The notes: a model not told the origin generated them from the sequence alone. Positions 52,801-64,000 are shown, numbered from the stretch's first letter. The stretch is DNA of 64,000 nucleotides from Hippasteria phrygiana (GCA_037893225.1 JAZGUH010000155.1:496001-560000), one strand, 5' to 3'. Made by a program: numbers and translations.

Positions 52801-53530
52801 GTAAGTGGGATCGGGGCATGGAGCCTTCGTAAGATTGTTTGATATGAACACATGTGCAGCGCTGCTAATGGTAGACTGGTTTCCAGTCCCTTCATTTTCG
52901 TTCTGACTTCAAATATGGGTACTGACAGCGGACAACGCTCCTGGATAGACTCATGGTAGACCCCTAATGCACTGCAATGTTCCCAGCAACTGCTACAACT
53001 TGCCAAAATAGCACGTGCATTCACTAAAACATTTTTTCTATGATTCAAACTCATTAACGAGACTTGAAACATAAAAATCTGGGAATTGATTTCAGCATTT
53101 GATGACGAATCAAAAGTGCCTTGGCCATATCCATACCAGTTACCTGTCCCATACATGTGTGTGGGGAGGGAAGACTAATATTTTTACATACTTGTCTAAC
53201 TTCGATCAAATGGTGGCGCTATTGCATTAGAGCAGATGGAAAGAATTGCGGCAAGGTGTTCTTACATTAGTGTTCTTGCGGGGTACATGGAAGAAAGGGT
53301 AACAATGGGGACAATGCTACCCCGCAATTGGGTCTTTAGAAATCGACCTACCCCACAAAGTTAACGCTATGGCTTTTGAGATTTTAATGGGGACAAAGGA
53401 GAATAAAAGAAGGAAAGTAAAGTCCACAATATACGTACCCCGTATGAGTACATATGTGAGGATGCGTGTGTAAATACCGGCAATCGTGGACTAGAGACAA
53501 AAGGGTTAGGGCGTAGACAAATGGTCCACG
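52801..53530. other. No confirmed gene; shared repeat at 53268-53420
   Basis: A minus-strand frame of 121 codons (52791-53156; includes CSALGVYHESIQERC) has no recognised domain. From 53268 on, GGGGACAATGCTACCCCGCA, GGTCTTTAGAAATCGAC and AACGCTATG parallel 23318-23380 (GGGACAATGGTACCCGGC, GGTCTATAGAAAT, AACGCTATG), so this is a repeat family of unknown class. Confidence 0.45.
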
Positions 53531-53958
53531 ATAGTCTTGGTTCCAAGACGTTACTATTGTACTTTTGTACTTTCGCAGTTGCAATGCACAGGCAGCGCGA
53601 TCAGGTAGTTGCAATAGGCTGACAGCGCGATCAGAGTGGATCTGTAGTAACTAGTAACGTCTTGGATAAGTTGGCATTTCGGGGGCGCGACCAGTCTATG
53701 GTAACTATGTGCAGTATTCATATCACGTGATAATCCAAATACGTGCAGACCTGAGGGTTGTGCATTACATGCAACACATACACGCGTCGCGTCGCGTCGC
53801 GTCACGATCGACGTGTAATGAATTAATTTATGATCAGGCTCGAACTCGGTCGCTGATTGGATCCCTCGGAAAAGCGAGGGAGAATCGTCGATAAGTAAAG
53901 AAAAAGTTAAAAATTGCTTGCCAACTTATCCAAGACTATGGAGGACGTAAAGTGGCCA

Positions 53959-53998
53959 TCTGCTTTTCTGCTATCAGAATAGCAGAAAAGCAGATTTA
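53959..53998. repeat. Perfect hairpin ATCTGCTTTTCTGCTAT
   Basis: ATCTGCTTTTCTGCTAT, a short loop (CAGA) and the exact complement. Related text (TCTGCTTTTCTGCTTCCAGA) follows at 54078-54110, so the hairpin may be part of a larger degraded inverted repeat. Confidence 0.6.
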
Positions 53999-54413
53999 AC
54001 GTTTTTTTATGAATTTTTCGACTTTTCTACTTTTCTGAAAAACAGATTGAATGTTTTGTAAAAATGCATTTGTCTACTGTTCTGCTTTTCTGCTTCCAGA
54101 AAAGAAGATTTAACTTTTCCTCCTTATTAGACCCTTGTGGCGATCCAAAATCATGCACGTTTGGCAAACACCGGCTGCGGATCCAGCTGCATTTGGTAAA
54201 CTACGCATGCGTGAGGCTAACGCACACGAAGCCAAGATTTCGAAAAGACATGACGTTAGTGAATCTGGCGCGCGGGCGCAGAAATAACAATACAATGGTC
54301 TTGGGCCCACGATTGACCGAATAGCAAATCGTGTACAAAACATATGGGAAGCCTTCCGAAAAAGTTAAAGTAAAAACAAAAGAGGGACAATAGGATTGCA
54401 CCCGTTTACACAC

Positions 54414-54415
54414 TT

Positions 54416-54446
<31 letters not shown>

Positions 54447-54456
54447 GGGGGGGGGT
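54414..54456. repeat. (TG)n followed by a G run
   Basis: About eight TG units lead into a run of about 26 G. Frames across it are poly-Pro artefacts. Confidence 0.85.
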
Positions 54457-54726
54457 GGAGGTTGGCACGAATATGGTGGATTATTTATCGGTACACATTT
54501 TAACAAACAATAACCGCACACTCCACTGTATACATTATTGATCAGCCAATCTGAAGTTGTCGCATTCCGGGTGCAGACCAGTAATAAAAATTACCTACGC
54601 GAGCCAAATCACGATTTGCATGCCGTAAATTTCTTTGCTGTTACACATTTTGTGGGCCATGAACTTGAGGGTTTGTAAAAGAGAAGGTTGGAAGCCGTGC
54701 ACAGGACTGCCAGCTTCTATTACTGT

Positions 54727-54975
54727 TAAATTCGGATGAAATTCGGATGAAATTGGGCTCTAAAATGGACTTTTGCGAGTGATGGACTTTTGCGAGTGAT
54801 GGACTTTTGCGAGTGATGGACTTTTGCGAGTGATGGACTTTTGCGAGTGATGGACTTTTGCGAGTGATGGACTTTTGCGAGTGATGGACTTTTGCGAGTG
54901 ATGGACTTTTTCACGTGATCGTTGATGGGGCGTGATCGGTGATGCATATTCGCGATCGGTGATGGACTTTCGCTA
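54727..54975 (-). repeat. 17-bp minisatellite, inverted copy 1
   Basis: Eight uniform units of GGACTTTTGCGAGTGAT, then variant units around TTCACGTGATCGTTGATGGG and GCGATCGGTGATGG. The homologous array in opposite orientation is at 56150-56570. The 17-base period gives a 17-residue peptide repeat (KSITRKSPSLAKVHHSQ-like), which is a by-product of the array. Confidence 0.88.
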
Positions 54976-54989
54976 CTTGACTGTATGTG

Positions 54990-55110
54990 AATAACAGTCT
55001 CAAGCATCCTGTGAAATCGCGGCACCTGGTGTGCTGTGGTTTTCAAGCAAAGTGGAATAAATTTCCAATGATTGCCAGCCGGCAATTGTTGGAAAAACCC
55101 GAGTATTTTC
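54990..55110. mobile_element. Fragment of the GTACACGATTGG repeat (copy C)
   Basis: AACAGTCTCAAGCATCCTGT, GGCACCTGGTGTGCTGTGG and GCCAGCCGGCAATTGTTGGA match the middle of the copies at 42812 and 62102. Both ends are missing. Confidence 0.7.
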
Positions 55111-55252
55111 AAACACTGCCCCCAATTTAATATATTTATAGTATTACATTTAGTTCGTCCACATTTTATTTGCAATACAGTTACACATTCGTGAATGGGT
55201 GCAAGCCAACTAGTCTGGTTTCCTAACCTGATAACTCCACAACGTCTATAAA

Positions 55253-55410
55253 TTGCTCTATGTGGGTTCGTGTCCCACCCGAGTCAGTGATTTTTTCGAA
55301 AGAATCCCTCGGGACAACACTGAGTTTACAGTGTAAATACACGTCGGTGAAGGGCCAAAATGTAATAGTGAATTTACATCTCCCGACGCAAAAATTCCAT
55401 CTTAGGAAGC
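55253..55410 (+). mobile_element. tRNA-like/family C repeat (copy 2)
   Basis: GTGGGTTCGTGTCCCACCCG resembles a B box region, and the following GAGTCAGTGA parallels 23245-23260. Further on, GTGAATTTACATCTCCCGAC matches the repeat at 23085-23105. The A box side is weak. Confidence 0.4.
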
Positions 55411-56120
55411 CTTTTTTGCTTGGTTGTTCCAGCATCTACGAACACAAAACTCTAAAAGATCAGCATAACAATATATACTGTAAAATATAAATCCCCTATA
55501 ACCCATATATTTTCAAGAATTACAGCAAAAGCAAATAGTGTATACTAACTTTAATTCAGCGGTGTAACAATCGATTTATTTCATTTTATTTTATTAATTA
55601 ATACATTTTTGGGGGGTGGTTGGGGATAATTATTTTACTGCCGACTCACGGCACCGTTTGCAAGATTCACTGTTAACAATTACAGATGTTCAATTTCAGA
55701 ATGCCGGTAAGTCCGAGCACTAGTCCTCCTTCGCTATGACACGGCCCACTTCTGGGTCGGACGCGTTTCCAGTTTATTTTTGTACTTTAATACAACTACC
55801 GCCTTGATGGGTTTAGGCAAAAGTAATTACAGTGCGCATTCTTTTAGCATTGGGGCGGCCACCACGGCATTTTACAAAAGAAATATAGAAATTAAATTGT
55901 ATGGACATTGCAAGAATTATTAACTTTTGATTCATAACTACCTGTTCATATTGGTCGAGAGCCCGTCACGTGGGTAGTCTTCAACAAATCGGATAGGCTG
56001 GCTGAATTTAAACACGTTTCAGGTGTCACGTGAAATTTTGACTCCTACGAAATCTGGTCCCTTTTTACCCTTTTATTGGTTAAACGTTCACAATCATCAC
56101 TTAGGCATTCGCAATACTAC
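55411..56120. other. No gene or clear element
   Basis: AT-rich sequence without a supported feature. Confidence 0.5.
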
Positions 56121-56149
56121 CGATGAGTCCGTATTTTGAAAGTCCTCCA

Positions 56150-56570
56150 CGTTCTGAGCGTCACATCGCACAGTCCATCACCTATAGCGAAAGTCCATCA
56201 CCGATTGTGAAAGTCCATTACCGATCGCGCCCCATTAGCGATCACGTGCAAAAGTCCATCACCACTAACGAAAGTCCACCACCGACAGCGAAAGTCCATC
56301 ACCGATCGTGAATATGCATCACCGATCACGCCCCATCAACGATCACGTGAAAAAGTCCATCACTCGCAAAAGTCCATCACTCGCAAAAGTCCATCACTCG
56401 CAAAAGTCCATCACTCGCAAAAGTCCATCACTCGCAAAAGTCCATCACTCGCAAAAGTCCATCACTCGCAAAAGTCCATCACTCGCAAAAGTCCATCACT
56501 CGCAAAAGTTCACCGATTGCAAAAGTCCATCACCGATTGCGAAAGTGCATCACCGATTCGATGATCACAT
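56150..56570 (+). repeat. 17-bp minisatellite, inverted copy 2
   Basis: Nine uniform units of TCCATCACTCGCAAAAG (56356-56511), flanked on both sides by variant units (GTCCATCACCGATCGTGAA, GAAAGTCCATCACC). The uniform block together with AACGATCACGTGAAAAAGTC mirrors 54727-54975. The variant flank is longer here, so this copy may be the more complete. Spacing between the two copies is about 1.3 kb. Confidence 0.88.
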
Positions 56571-57465
56571 TAAATGCCTCTTTGGCGTTCCATATTAACG
56601 TTCTCTATTTTGCAATGGAGCGTAGGCATGACTTTTCAAGCTGGCGATGGGCTACAGGACTATTTTTAGGGGTGATCATCTTTGGATGGAAATTTCTCCC
56701 AAAAGTCACCGGTTAATCCCAACAAAATTGAGCAGAAACTGAAAATGATGAGATAAGCTTTAATTTGTTGTGTCTCTCAAACACCTTGAAGAGTAGTAAT
56801 GTTTTTCCTGAATTTCGGAAGTGGGAATATTTATCATTGGGGTCTGTGGAACTTTATAGCTCTGAACCCAGAAGGCAGAGCCTAGTCAGCCTACGCCCGT
56901 AAATTGGCCCTTTTGCCCTGCCGGGTTGAAAGAGAGGTACTGGCAAGCTTTGGTTCAATGGATTCTTACTTACAACTTCGCACCTTATATACATAATAGC
57001 TCAGTAACCTACATAGCAACGACGCGAATTAGTCTTTGTTTTGCATGTATATAGCTTTGCTTTCGTTCCAATATGACGGTAAAACCGTGCAAATTGGGCA
57101 AATTGTTTTCCTTGGAAGGTTATTAAGGCCGATTACGAAAAAAGGATAACCCCAGTCGTACTAAGAGCTAGAGAGAGTTCAGAGTTCCGGTCCCGAAATT
57201 TGGGAACAAAAATCGTTTCCTTGTGCCGTGATGCATAACGCTTGGAGCGTTGTACAACCATTTTATTCCCCGGAATTTGAGAGGTCCGTTGTTGCCACTG
57301 TAATAACTTGCGGTAGTTATGGATCCAAAAAGTTGGTACAAACATGGCAGGTCATGGGCATAGAATTGGTAAATTGAGAGAAGTTCTAACTTTCTGTCGC
57401 AAACCTTTATTACGAGGACCATGAGCCAGCCCATTGTGCATACATTGTGCTGAAAGATATACGAT
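56571..57465. other. No gene recognised
   Basis: No supported feature. Two minus-strand frames (57133-57512) lack domains. Confidence 0.5.
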
Positions 57466-57471
57466 TGTTCA

Positions 57472-57780
57472 CACTGTAAAAACCAACGGCTTACACTTTT
57501 TTGACACTTCAACGCGTTAATATTAATACTTTACACGTAAAGGTATAAGAGGCGTTGCACGCGATTAACATTAAAACACGTTTAAATTGGCGTTGGTTTT
57601 GAGGAATATCAACGCTTGAGGTGTTAATTTAGGTAGTTTTTAACACTTTAGAATGTTAATAATCATTAACACCAACGCCTATTTAAACGTGTTTTAGTAT
57701 TAATCGCGTACAACGTCTCCTAAAGTATTAATATTAACGCGTTGAAGTGTTCAAAAAGTGTTAGCCGTTGGTTTTTACTG
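57472..57780. mobile_element. 309-bp palindromic MITE CTGTAAAAACCAACGGC
   Basis: CTGTAAAAACCAACGGCTTA at the left is mirrored by TTAGCCGTTGGTTTTTACTG at the right. Pairing runs on through CACTTCAACGCGTTAATATT, GCGATTAA and AAACACGTTTAAAT for about 130 bases per arm. It abuts the reverse transcriptase relic that starts at 57781. The terminal CTGTAAAAA resembles the 8706-8905 element. Confidence 0.83.
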
Positions 57781-59040
57781 AGTTTTGGTGGAAACTGAAA
57801 TTTCGACAAATTTCTATGGTCCTTGAAGGGCAGTCATCTTCTACTTGTTCTGTCAATTCTGGTGTACCTCAGGGCTCTGTTTTTGGTCCAACACTCTTTC
57901 TGTTTTATGTCAATGATTTGCCTGATAATGTATTGTCTCAGCTCGCCATGTATGCTGATGACTCTACACTCTACAGTGTTTCTTCCAATTCTTCTAACAC
58001 TTCTCGCAACGAAGTGGGTGCTTCACTCAACAATGAGTGTGTTGACTTGGGAGATGATTCATTCCCTTCACTTCATATGAGTCCCTTGACTTTGCCCGAG
58101 GTATATGACCTACGTCTTCTTGGACTTGTAATCTCCCATAATCTTCTGCTGGTAGAAGTATATCTCAGGTATCGCAAAGAGTGCTTCCATGCGAGTTGGT
58201 TGTCTTTATCGAGCTCAGAAGTATCTACCTTCTGATGCTATCCTTCCTTTACCTTTTACAAAACAACTATACGTCCTCTATTGACATGGCGTATTGTTCC
58301 CACATGGGCTGGTGCTTCTGTTTGTCACTTATCTTTACTAGATAGAATACAGAAGCGTATTGTTAATTTGGTTGGAGAACAGTTGGGCTCATCCTTACAA
58401 TAACTCTATCATCAGAGATCTGTTGCATGCTACTCTTATTATTATTATTATTAAAATTATTATTACTATTATTATTATTATTATTATTTTCTTTCTGGTA
58501 ATGAAACCAAGGATTCCTCAAAAGTGCCCTATAGGCACTGTAGCTCGAAAGCCTGAAGAAACCTGTAGAGAGAAGACAATGAGAAGAAGTTACAATTTTA
58601 GAGGTGGGTGGGAGGAAAACCCCAGAAGAATATTCTGGGGAAAACCCACGGAATCAGGTAGGGACTGAAAACCCAATCCACATGTGGACCAGGGCAGGAA
58701 TTGAACCCGAGCCACAGCGGTGAAAGGCGGGGACAGTAACCACTGCGCCAACCTGACTCCCCCTTAGTCTGTTCTATAGGTATTTTCATGGGAAATGTTC
58801 CACCGACTTGTCCAGCTTGGTTCCTCCAGTTAGTTAGGGCGCTTGAGCGTGTCCACCTGTGCCCACCAGTACCGGTATACTCTAGCTGTTCCTAGATGTA
58901 GAACGAAAAGTTATGCCAATAGCTTTTTCCCTCGTTCTGTATCTCTATGGAATTCTTTGCCTGGTCCCTGGTGCATGTTTCCCTTCATCTTATGATCTTT
59001 CCTGCTTCAAGAGGAATATTAATTCCTACCTCTTTTGACT
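57781..59040 (+). pseudogene. Jockey-like non-LTR reverse transcriptase, broken
   Basis: The first 300 bases encode the middle of a reverse transcriptase: SGVPQGSVFGPTLFLFYVND, then LPDNVLSQLAMYADDSTLYS with the YADD catalytic motif. The frame then breaks repeatedly, but fragments of the thumb region (ECFHASW, RIVNLVGEQLGSSL in another phase) and of the C-terminal end (SFFPRSVSLWNSLPG) are recognisable. A family A SINE is inserted at 58435-58757. The 5' half is lost at the palindromic MITE. It cannot make a working enzyme. A fragment of the same family lies at 15955-16062. Confidence 0.85.
58435..58757 (-). mobile_element. tRNA-derived SINE, family A (copy 4), full length
   Basis: It has an (ATT)n tail at 58435-58490, the body from CTTTCTGGTAATGAAACCAA, the core CCCCAGAAGAATATTCTGGG, and a tRNA-like head at the right with A box TTGGCGCAGTGG and B box GGGTTCAATTCC on the minus strand. 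It interrupts the jockey-like reverse transcriptase; CTTA-like bases at both edges may be the target duplication. Close similarity to the copies at 3833 and 8258 suggests recent activity. Confidence 0.88.
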
Positions 59041-60940
59041 ATATCTTTTTCTTTCTTTTTACTCGAGTGGCTTTTAGCCTTGTTTGGGGCGAACTTGCAT
59101 AAAAAAAGGCATTCTGAAAATAATTACAGGGGTATGGGTGGGATGGGTATGGGGGTGGGGGCTGCTGCTCTGAAAGGGCTCCTGTTCTGAAATTGGGGTT
59201 CTGAGCTCCCGTGAGAGCTACGCCTGGTACACTTCCTTCCGCACAGGACCATATAGACTGACCATTGCCACGCCAGTTGTGGTTTTGATCGTGACCAGAC
59301 GATCTGGTCGAATCTGTTGTATTTGAGGGGTTCTGGAAATTACTGGTGAGAAGGTCACCGGAACCTAGCATTCGATGATGTCGGGAAAATCTGCCGAATA
59401 ATGGCTTTCCACTGTTCCGTGTCACTCATAGCGGCAGTAGCTCCTTCCACGGAGGAAGGTTCCTTCTAAAGCAGAGGAGTGTCCTTACAGATAATGTAGA
59501 TTAGGCAAAATAAAAATTCTAGCGTCATGTCTCTTAAAAAGGGGAAGATGGAGCTTTTTTGTTTTGTAATGTTTTCTTTTAAAGCCAGGCAGTTTTTTTT
59601 CCAAACTTCCTCCCTTTTTTCAAGATGGCTTCTGCGCATCAGATTGGTTCAAAATATGCAGTAGATTGAATGTGAGGTCTTGCCTCTCTTCCTTAAGTTC
59701 CTTTTACATTTGGGTTATGGATTTTATTGGAGAAACGGGAAAAGGACGCGAAGAAACAAAAAGACAAAAGAAAAGAATCCGACGGGGCGAATCCGGCATC
59801 AAGGCGGCGGGGAAACATAAGGATACATTTCAAACTGTCTTATCAGCACATGCAGTTTGTGTACAGAGTCGTTTGTGTACAGAGTTGTTGAATGTTGTTG
59901 TTTGGGGTTGTGATTAATGTCTAACTCATCGTCAACCCCTGTGGAGTCTAATCCCATCCTAAACAATGGTTGTCATCACAATTTTATTTTTAAGACCCCA
60001 AGTCCCCTCCCTCTTCGCCTTCCCTACCACTCTCATGGTGACTGGCAGTGATGCCTCTGGATAACCATGCCAACCATTGACCGAAATTGTTCATGATTGT
60101 TGAAGAATCCGTGGCCCGCATGATGCAGCATGGGGCTTGATTTTTCGTCTTGTGATAGTAACCCTGTTGCTCTGCGACTTATTTATTTTCCCATTGCTGG
60201 CGCTGATCGTAAAATTTCAAACCGGCCAGCGAAAGCACTCTCCTTTACGTCCGGATTTTGTCCAGATTCTCCCAACAACAAATGGGACGCAAGTTGATTT
60301 TGCACGAACGTGTTTCATGCGCTGCTTGTCCCCGAGACAGCACCGAGTCTTTCGATCTGGGTTGTGTCATCGGCGTCAGGCGGGCTGTAATTTCGGCCTT
60401 CCGTCCGCCGCGCCAGCTCGCCGAGTCGCCCCATCTGCTGGAGTATTTTACATTGTCGGTTTTTGTCGCGGTCCATGTTTTCTTTTCTTGTGAAGCTTAT
60501 CAGTTGCACCTGTATTTTGCCATAATATGCCAGTACAGCCTTTACAAAAAAAATTACCAGATAACCCGCGACGACATCGTGGGACTTGAATTGGGCTAAA
60601 GAATGCTGTTGGAACGATTTTAAATATGAATGTCATCTGACGACGTAGACTAAACAAAATCTTTTGGTAGTCTTAACAGTCCTTTACTCGCATAGAAATC
60701 ACGTTTTACTACAGCATTTCTTTTACATGTATTTATTATTTTTAAAATTAAAACATTTGAACAACAACTGGTCGACCATCACGCTGGTCGACCTGAACGA
60801 CGAGGCACACGGCGCGCGCGCCGAAGACCTTGAACCGTCATTGATGACTGTGATAGCGCCCTCTTCCTTTGGTATTTTTGCACAAATTGGAGTAGACTGG
60901 TTCCGGGTCTCTCCTTTCTCACTTCTGTTATGTGGGCCGG
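59041..60940. other. No gene recognised
   Basis: About 1.9 kb without a supported feature. Minus-strand 59039-59425 (128 codons) and plus-strand 60137-60493 (118 codons) are open frames without domains, and overlapping frames in other phases are similar in length. A short inverted repeat CTCCTTCCACGGAGGAAGG sits at about 59439. Confidence 0.5.
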
Positions 60941-60943
60941 CAG

Positions 60944-61180
60944 CCTCGTTATCAGGGTCTTCTTTCATCCTCGTTCTCAACAGTAGACCCCGGATGGGAA
61001 AGTACCTTGCCTAATTCTGATTGGTTAAAACGGTAAGAAGCTGATAATTTGTAATAATCGCCCGTAATGATTCCACAAATTAGATTTTTCAAGACTGTAC
61101 CTGAAAAAAAATCCAAAAATGAAGAACCGTAATAAAATGTCCAATTGATCCCATCACTAAAACCTGAGTCATCAAAATTT
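60944..61180 (+). mobile_element. Repeat shared with 46423-46774 (left part)
   Basis: TCTTTCATCCTCGTTCTCAA, GATTGG, AATAATCGCCCGTAATGATT and AAACCTGAGTCA align in order with 46419-46600. The right part of the element is not seen, so this copy is truncated. Confidence 0.6.
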
Positions 61181-61208
61181 ATTTACCCATAAAAACGCTC
61201 CTGGAACC

Positions 61209-61362
61209 CAGGCCCATCGCCAGCTCCGGGCATCGGGGGGGGGGGGGGGGGGGGGGGTACATCACAAGAAAAACAAACAACTATATAATATTTTTGATGC
61301 TTTTGGTTTTACCAAATTGGGGGGGGGGGGGGCTCTCCGGGCACCCCTTAGCGGCGGGCCTG
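61209..61362. mobile_element. Probable hAT-like G-rich MITE CAGGCCC..GGGCCTG
   Basis: CAGGCCCATCGCCAGC at the left and GGCGGGCCTG at the right are inverted termini, with two G runs inside. CTGGAACC precedes the left end. TTGGAACC occurs three bases after the right end, so an 8-bp duplication with a small insertion is possible but not secure. Confidence 0.6.
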
Positions 61363-62100
61363 ATATTGGAACCGCACATGAACTTACGTGGATTGCCTAC
61401 TCCATCCTGGGAAATCACGACTATGCACTGCATGGATTTGATTCCTCATAGATTGATACCCAGTGTCCCCTTTACAGAAGCACACACTCCTTACAGTAGC
61501 AGAACACAGAACACATCGTCTTCAATGTACCTAATTGTATGTACATGTATACTGTATAATATCCATGATTTTTGGATAATTGCAAAATGTCCAATACCAG
61601 TGGTGGTATGTAGCGAACTTGGTGCTCGATCGCCGGCAAGTTCATGCTAATTATTTAAGGTTTATATCCAAATACCAGAAAATGGGAAAAAACATGTACA
61701 TTACTGCGCTGTTCTTAAAAAAGGTTCACTGATTGGCCGCGACGTACACGGACCAATGAAGGCAACGTACTCACGATTTAAAAATGGCTGCACCCACAAA
61801 TATTAATGTGCTTTACATAGTGATTATAAACTCTTCCTGAAGGCAACAAACTGCTAATAAAAACAAAGCAAGCAACTTTTTTCATATCCGCGCACCGTTA
61901 CTTCCAGGCAAAAAGAATACCTTGTTGGGTTACCCTCAAACCGACCGACCGTAAAACATAACGCAGCCTCTCTGTCTCAAAAAGTGTTTGTATTTGCTAT
62001 ACCTTGTTTACTTTATGCGTATTTTCATGTAAAAAATAAAACCAGGGGGTTCGTCCAACGTCGCGCTCGTCTAAGCTCCATTCGGGCTGAAGAGTAGCCT
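61363..62100. other. No gene recognised
   Basis: No supported feature; the 118-codon frame spanning 61294-61650 begins within the G-rich element and has no domain. Confidence 0.5.
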
Positions 62101-62101
62101 A

Positions 62102-62500
62102 GCTTAAAGGTATAGTGTACACGATTGGTATAATCCTCCAATTTTTTTTACTGAATTATTGCGAAATGCCTTACTAGACTGTAAGTTAATTGTAGTCTCA
62201 ATCATCCTGTGAAATGATGGCACCAGGTGTGCTGTCGTTGTCAAGAAAAGTGGAAATTTATATCGTTTTCCAACGATTTCCAGCTGGAAATCGTTGGAAA
62301 ACTGCCCTTTAGCCTTTAGTCAAGGCGCGCGTGGCTACCTGGACAAGTGGCGCGCCCCGGACTGGCATTCGGGGCGCGTCACGCGGGCCAGTAAGCCACG
62401 CGCGCCTTGACTAAAGGCTATCATCCGCCTTACAGTTGAAAACGAGCGCCGTTTTTATCTCGTTTTTTAGCCATCCAACAACGCAAAACCTTGAACAGGT
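62102..62500. mobile_element. GTACACGATTGG interspersed repeat (copy B)
   Basis: Full-length homologue of 42812-43330 without its inserted foldback. It contains its own palindrome at about 62318-62419 (TAGTCAAGGCGCGCGTGGCT mirrored by AGCCACGCGCGCCTTGACTA). In copy A this is the site into which the foldback went. Non-coding. Confidence 0.8.
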
Positions 62501-63560
62501 CAGTGGAACGATATTTCCTATAAAATACTAATCCCCAAATCCGCCCATTTCTGAAAATTACAACAATGACCAATCATAATACTTCCTTTAAAACCCCAAA
62601 CTTTGAGGCTGGGGATGTCTAGCAAAAAACAAAAAGAACCAAGGACAGCGCATGTGAAAATGTACATACAACCAATTCAGTGTCTTTTGGAGATACATAA
62701 ATATATTGTAGCGGAAAAGTCAAATCGAATCGGCAAAAACATCGTCTTATCTCATTTAATCGGTTGATATGAAGCCAAAAGTTAGAGTACTTCCATTCAA
62801 GAAGTCGGTGGCGAAGCCGAACATTTTTTTCGACCGACCCAACCTCTTTTCCAGTTTTACCTGTCCGAGGGCAACACAAATTTTGCTTGCCTCATTGGGA
62901 CTCCTTTTATACAACTATCATACAGTAGTGCATGCCATGCTCGTATAACGGCGCGACCATTCCACACTTATACGCGCTATATAAAGCGAGTCTTTCGTTT
63001 CATTCGTCACGAACTGGCTCATTGGTGGCCCCAGCCCGTCCATCACGGCCTGCAAGGTTTGACCGATAATCCAAACACATACGTGTGATACAAACCAGTT
63101 GTCACGTCGCCCCGCTGGACATGGGTGGTCGCCCAATCAAAATCATAAACAACACAACAAAACGACCCGAATGATTTCAATTTGGGTTTCAGTTCATTTT
63201 GACGATGGTGGGGTGTTATATAGCACCTTTACGCCAATAATGCTTGCACTCATGGTCCTTGATGTCTTCGAGACAGGACGAAATTAATGACCCCTGAACA
63301 GTGCTTAACCATGTGGGCAAATACATTTAAAAAGGGGGAAATAAATTCTTGCGTGCTTTGAAGAATCACCAAGTAACACCTTTTGATCCTTGAAGGAAAA
63401 TCATAATTGGTCTGATAATCAGGAACCAAAAACGCCATTTACGAAACACTCTTGTGAGAGTGTTTCTCTTAAAAAGACAACACCATTAATACAAATTCAA
63501 ACAGACCATTATGTACTTGGAATGCAAAGCATGCACAAAAAACAAAACCACAAACAAAAA
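62501..63560. other. No gene recognised
   Basis: No supported feature. Short frames of 62-86 codons lack domains. Confidence 0.5.
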
Positions 63561-63562
63561 AC

Positions 63563-63630
63563 GAAAAAAAAAAGAAAAACGAAAAACGAAAAACGAAAAA
63601 CGAAAAACCGAAAAACGAAAAACGACATCA
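63563..63630. repeat. (AAAAACG)n minisatellite
   Basis: About eight units of AAAAACG or close variants. It generates a Lys/Thr/Asn-rich frame (KRKTKNEKRKTK) that is not a gene. Confidence 0.85.
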
Positions 63631-64000
63631 ACAAACACATGTAAACTCGTTCTATACAAGGTCAGGTGAGTAAAAAAACCGCATTTTTTTTATATCAAAG
63701 TCAATTTTATTATAAATATAATATTTGTGCCCAAAATTGATTTTACCAGAATTATGTCACGGCTATTGTGAATAGATCACGCAAATTTCATTAATGTGCA
63801 ACTAAGCATTGTGATTATTTAAGCACTTGTTCAGTGTGTCCTCAATTCATTACCGTTCCAAGCTCTTGGAGTAGACAATAACCAGCACAGCTACTTACAA
63901 TGTACCTCCTTGCATCCTGGTTGCCTGAAATTATTGCGTGGCTGCTCTTCCTTCAACTTGAAGTTGCTGATATGAGACGACGGGCCGAATTGTGTATTCA

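Noticed and set aside
53788..53812. Short CGTCGCGTCGCGTCGCG run as a third CGTCG-array element
   Set aside because: Only about four CGTCG units with none of the defining ends; too short to assign to the family.
54726..55175. 149-codon Lys/Ser/His repeat frame, and the similar 96-codon frame at 56308
   Set aside because: Product of the 17-bp minisatellite read through three phases; no start context and no unique domain.
1..64000. CRISPR arrays, prokaryotic operons, defence islands
   Set aside because: No regularly spaced unique spacers between identical repeats and no prokaryotic gene organisation. The tandem arrays have no spacers, and the window is clearly animal nuclear DNA.

Overview
This window is intergenic or intronic DNA from an animal nuclear genome, almost certainly a marine invertebrate, and it is packed with transposable elements and their relics. 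The grounds are: no operons, no bacterial-style coding density, no long open frame except one retrotransposon reverse transcriptase, several tRNA-derived SINE copies with A and B boxes, many short terminal-inverted-repeat (TIR) elements with intact target-site duplications (TSDs), long G/C homopolymer runs, and strong over-use of the palindrome TAGGCCTA. That palindrome and the repeat style remind me of invertebrate deuterostomes (echinoderm, hemichordate or lancelet), but the sequence alone does not fix the species. No host protein-coding gene could be confirmed; three weak exon-like stretches are listed at low confidence.

Layout. 1-10 kb: sparse relics, then tRNA-SINEs and MITEs (small non-autonomous DNA transposons), including a family ending TATAGGTTTTCCCGGCC that is nested inside itself. 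10-16 kb: G-rich tracts, a hAT-like element, a foldback, and a telomere-like repeat in the loop of an inverted repeat. 16-21 kb: the densest part, with a SINE palindrome, two inverted copies of a CGTCG-array element, several foldbacks, and hAT-like insertions, one with a perfect 8-bp TSD. 21-26 kb: a pogo/Tigger-like MITE followed by a pair of about 1-kb inverted repeats. 26-37 kb: MITE copies, a hAT-like element, a MITE with a perfect 9-bp TSD, and tRNA-like SINE heads. 37.7-39.7 kb: a 2-kb Harbinger-like element holding two internal 500-bp elements. 42-48 kb: further MITEs, including piggyBac-like and 8-bp-TSD types. 48.2-50.2 kb (minus strand): a 5'-truncated L2/CR1-like non-LTR retrotransposon. 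50.9-52 kb: a three-level nest of TIR elements. 52-57 kb: motif arrays and a 17-bp minisatellite present as two inverted copies. 57.5-59 kb: a jockey-like reverse transcriptase pseudogene cut by a SINE and bordered by a palindromic MITE. 59-64 kb: mostly unremarkable sequence with two more repeat copies.

Nothing here works as a pathway. The story is layered insertion: the nests let the order of events be read, and the shared termini suggest that non-autonomous elements of hAT, Harbinger, pogo and piggyBac type were mobilised by enzymes encoded elsewhere. The most unusual pattern is a set of elements whose interiors are arrays of one short degenerate motif (CCGAAGGTTC, TTCGTAA, CGTCGTG, CGTAG), in two cases switching to its reverse complement near the middle.
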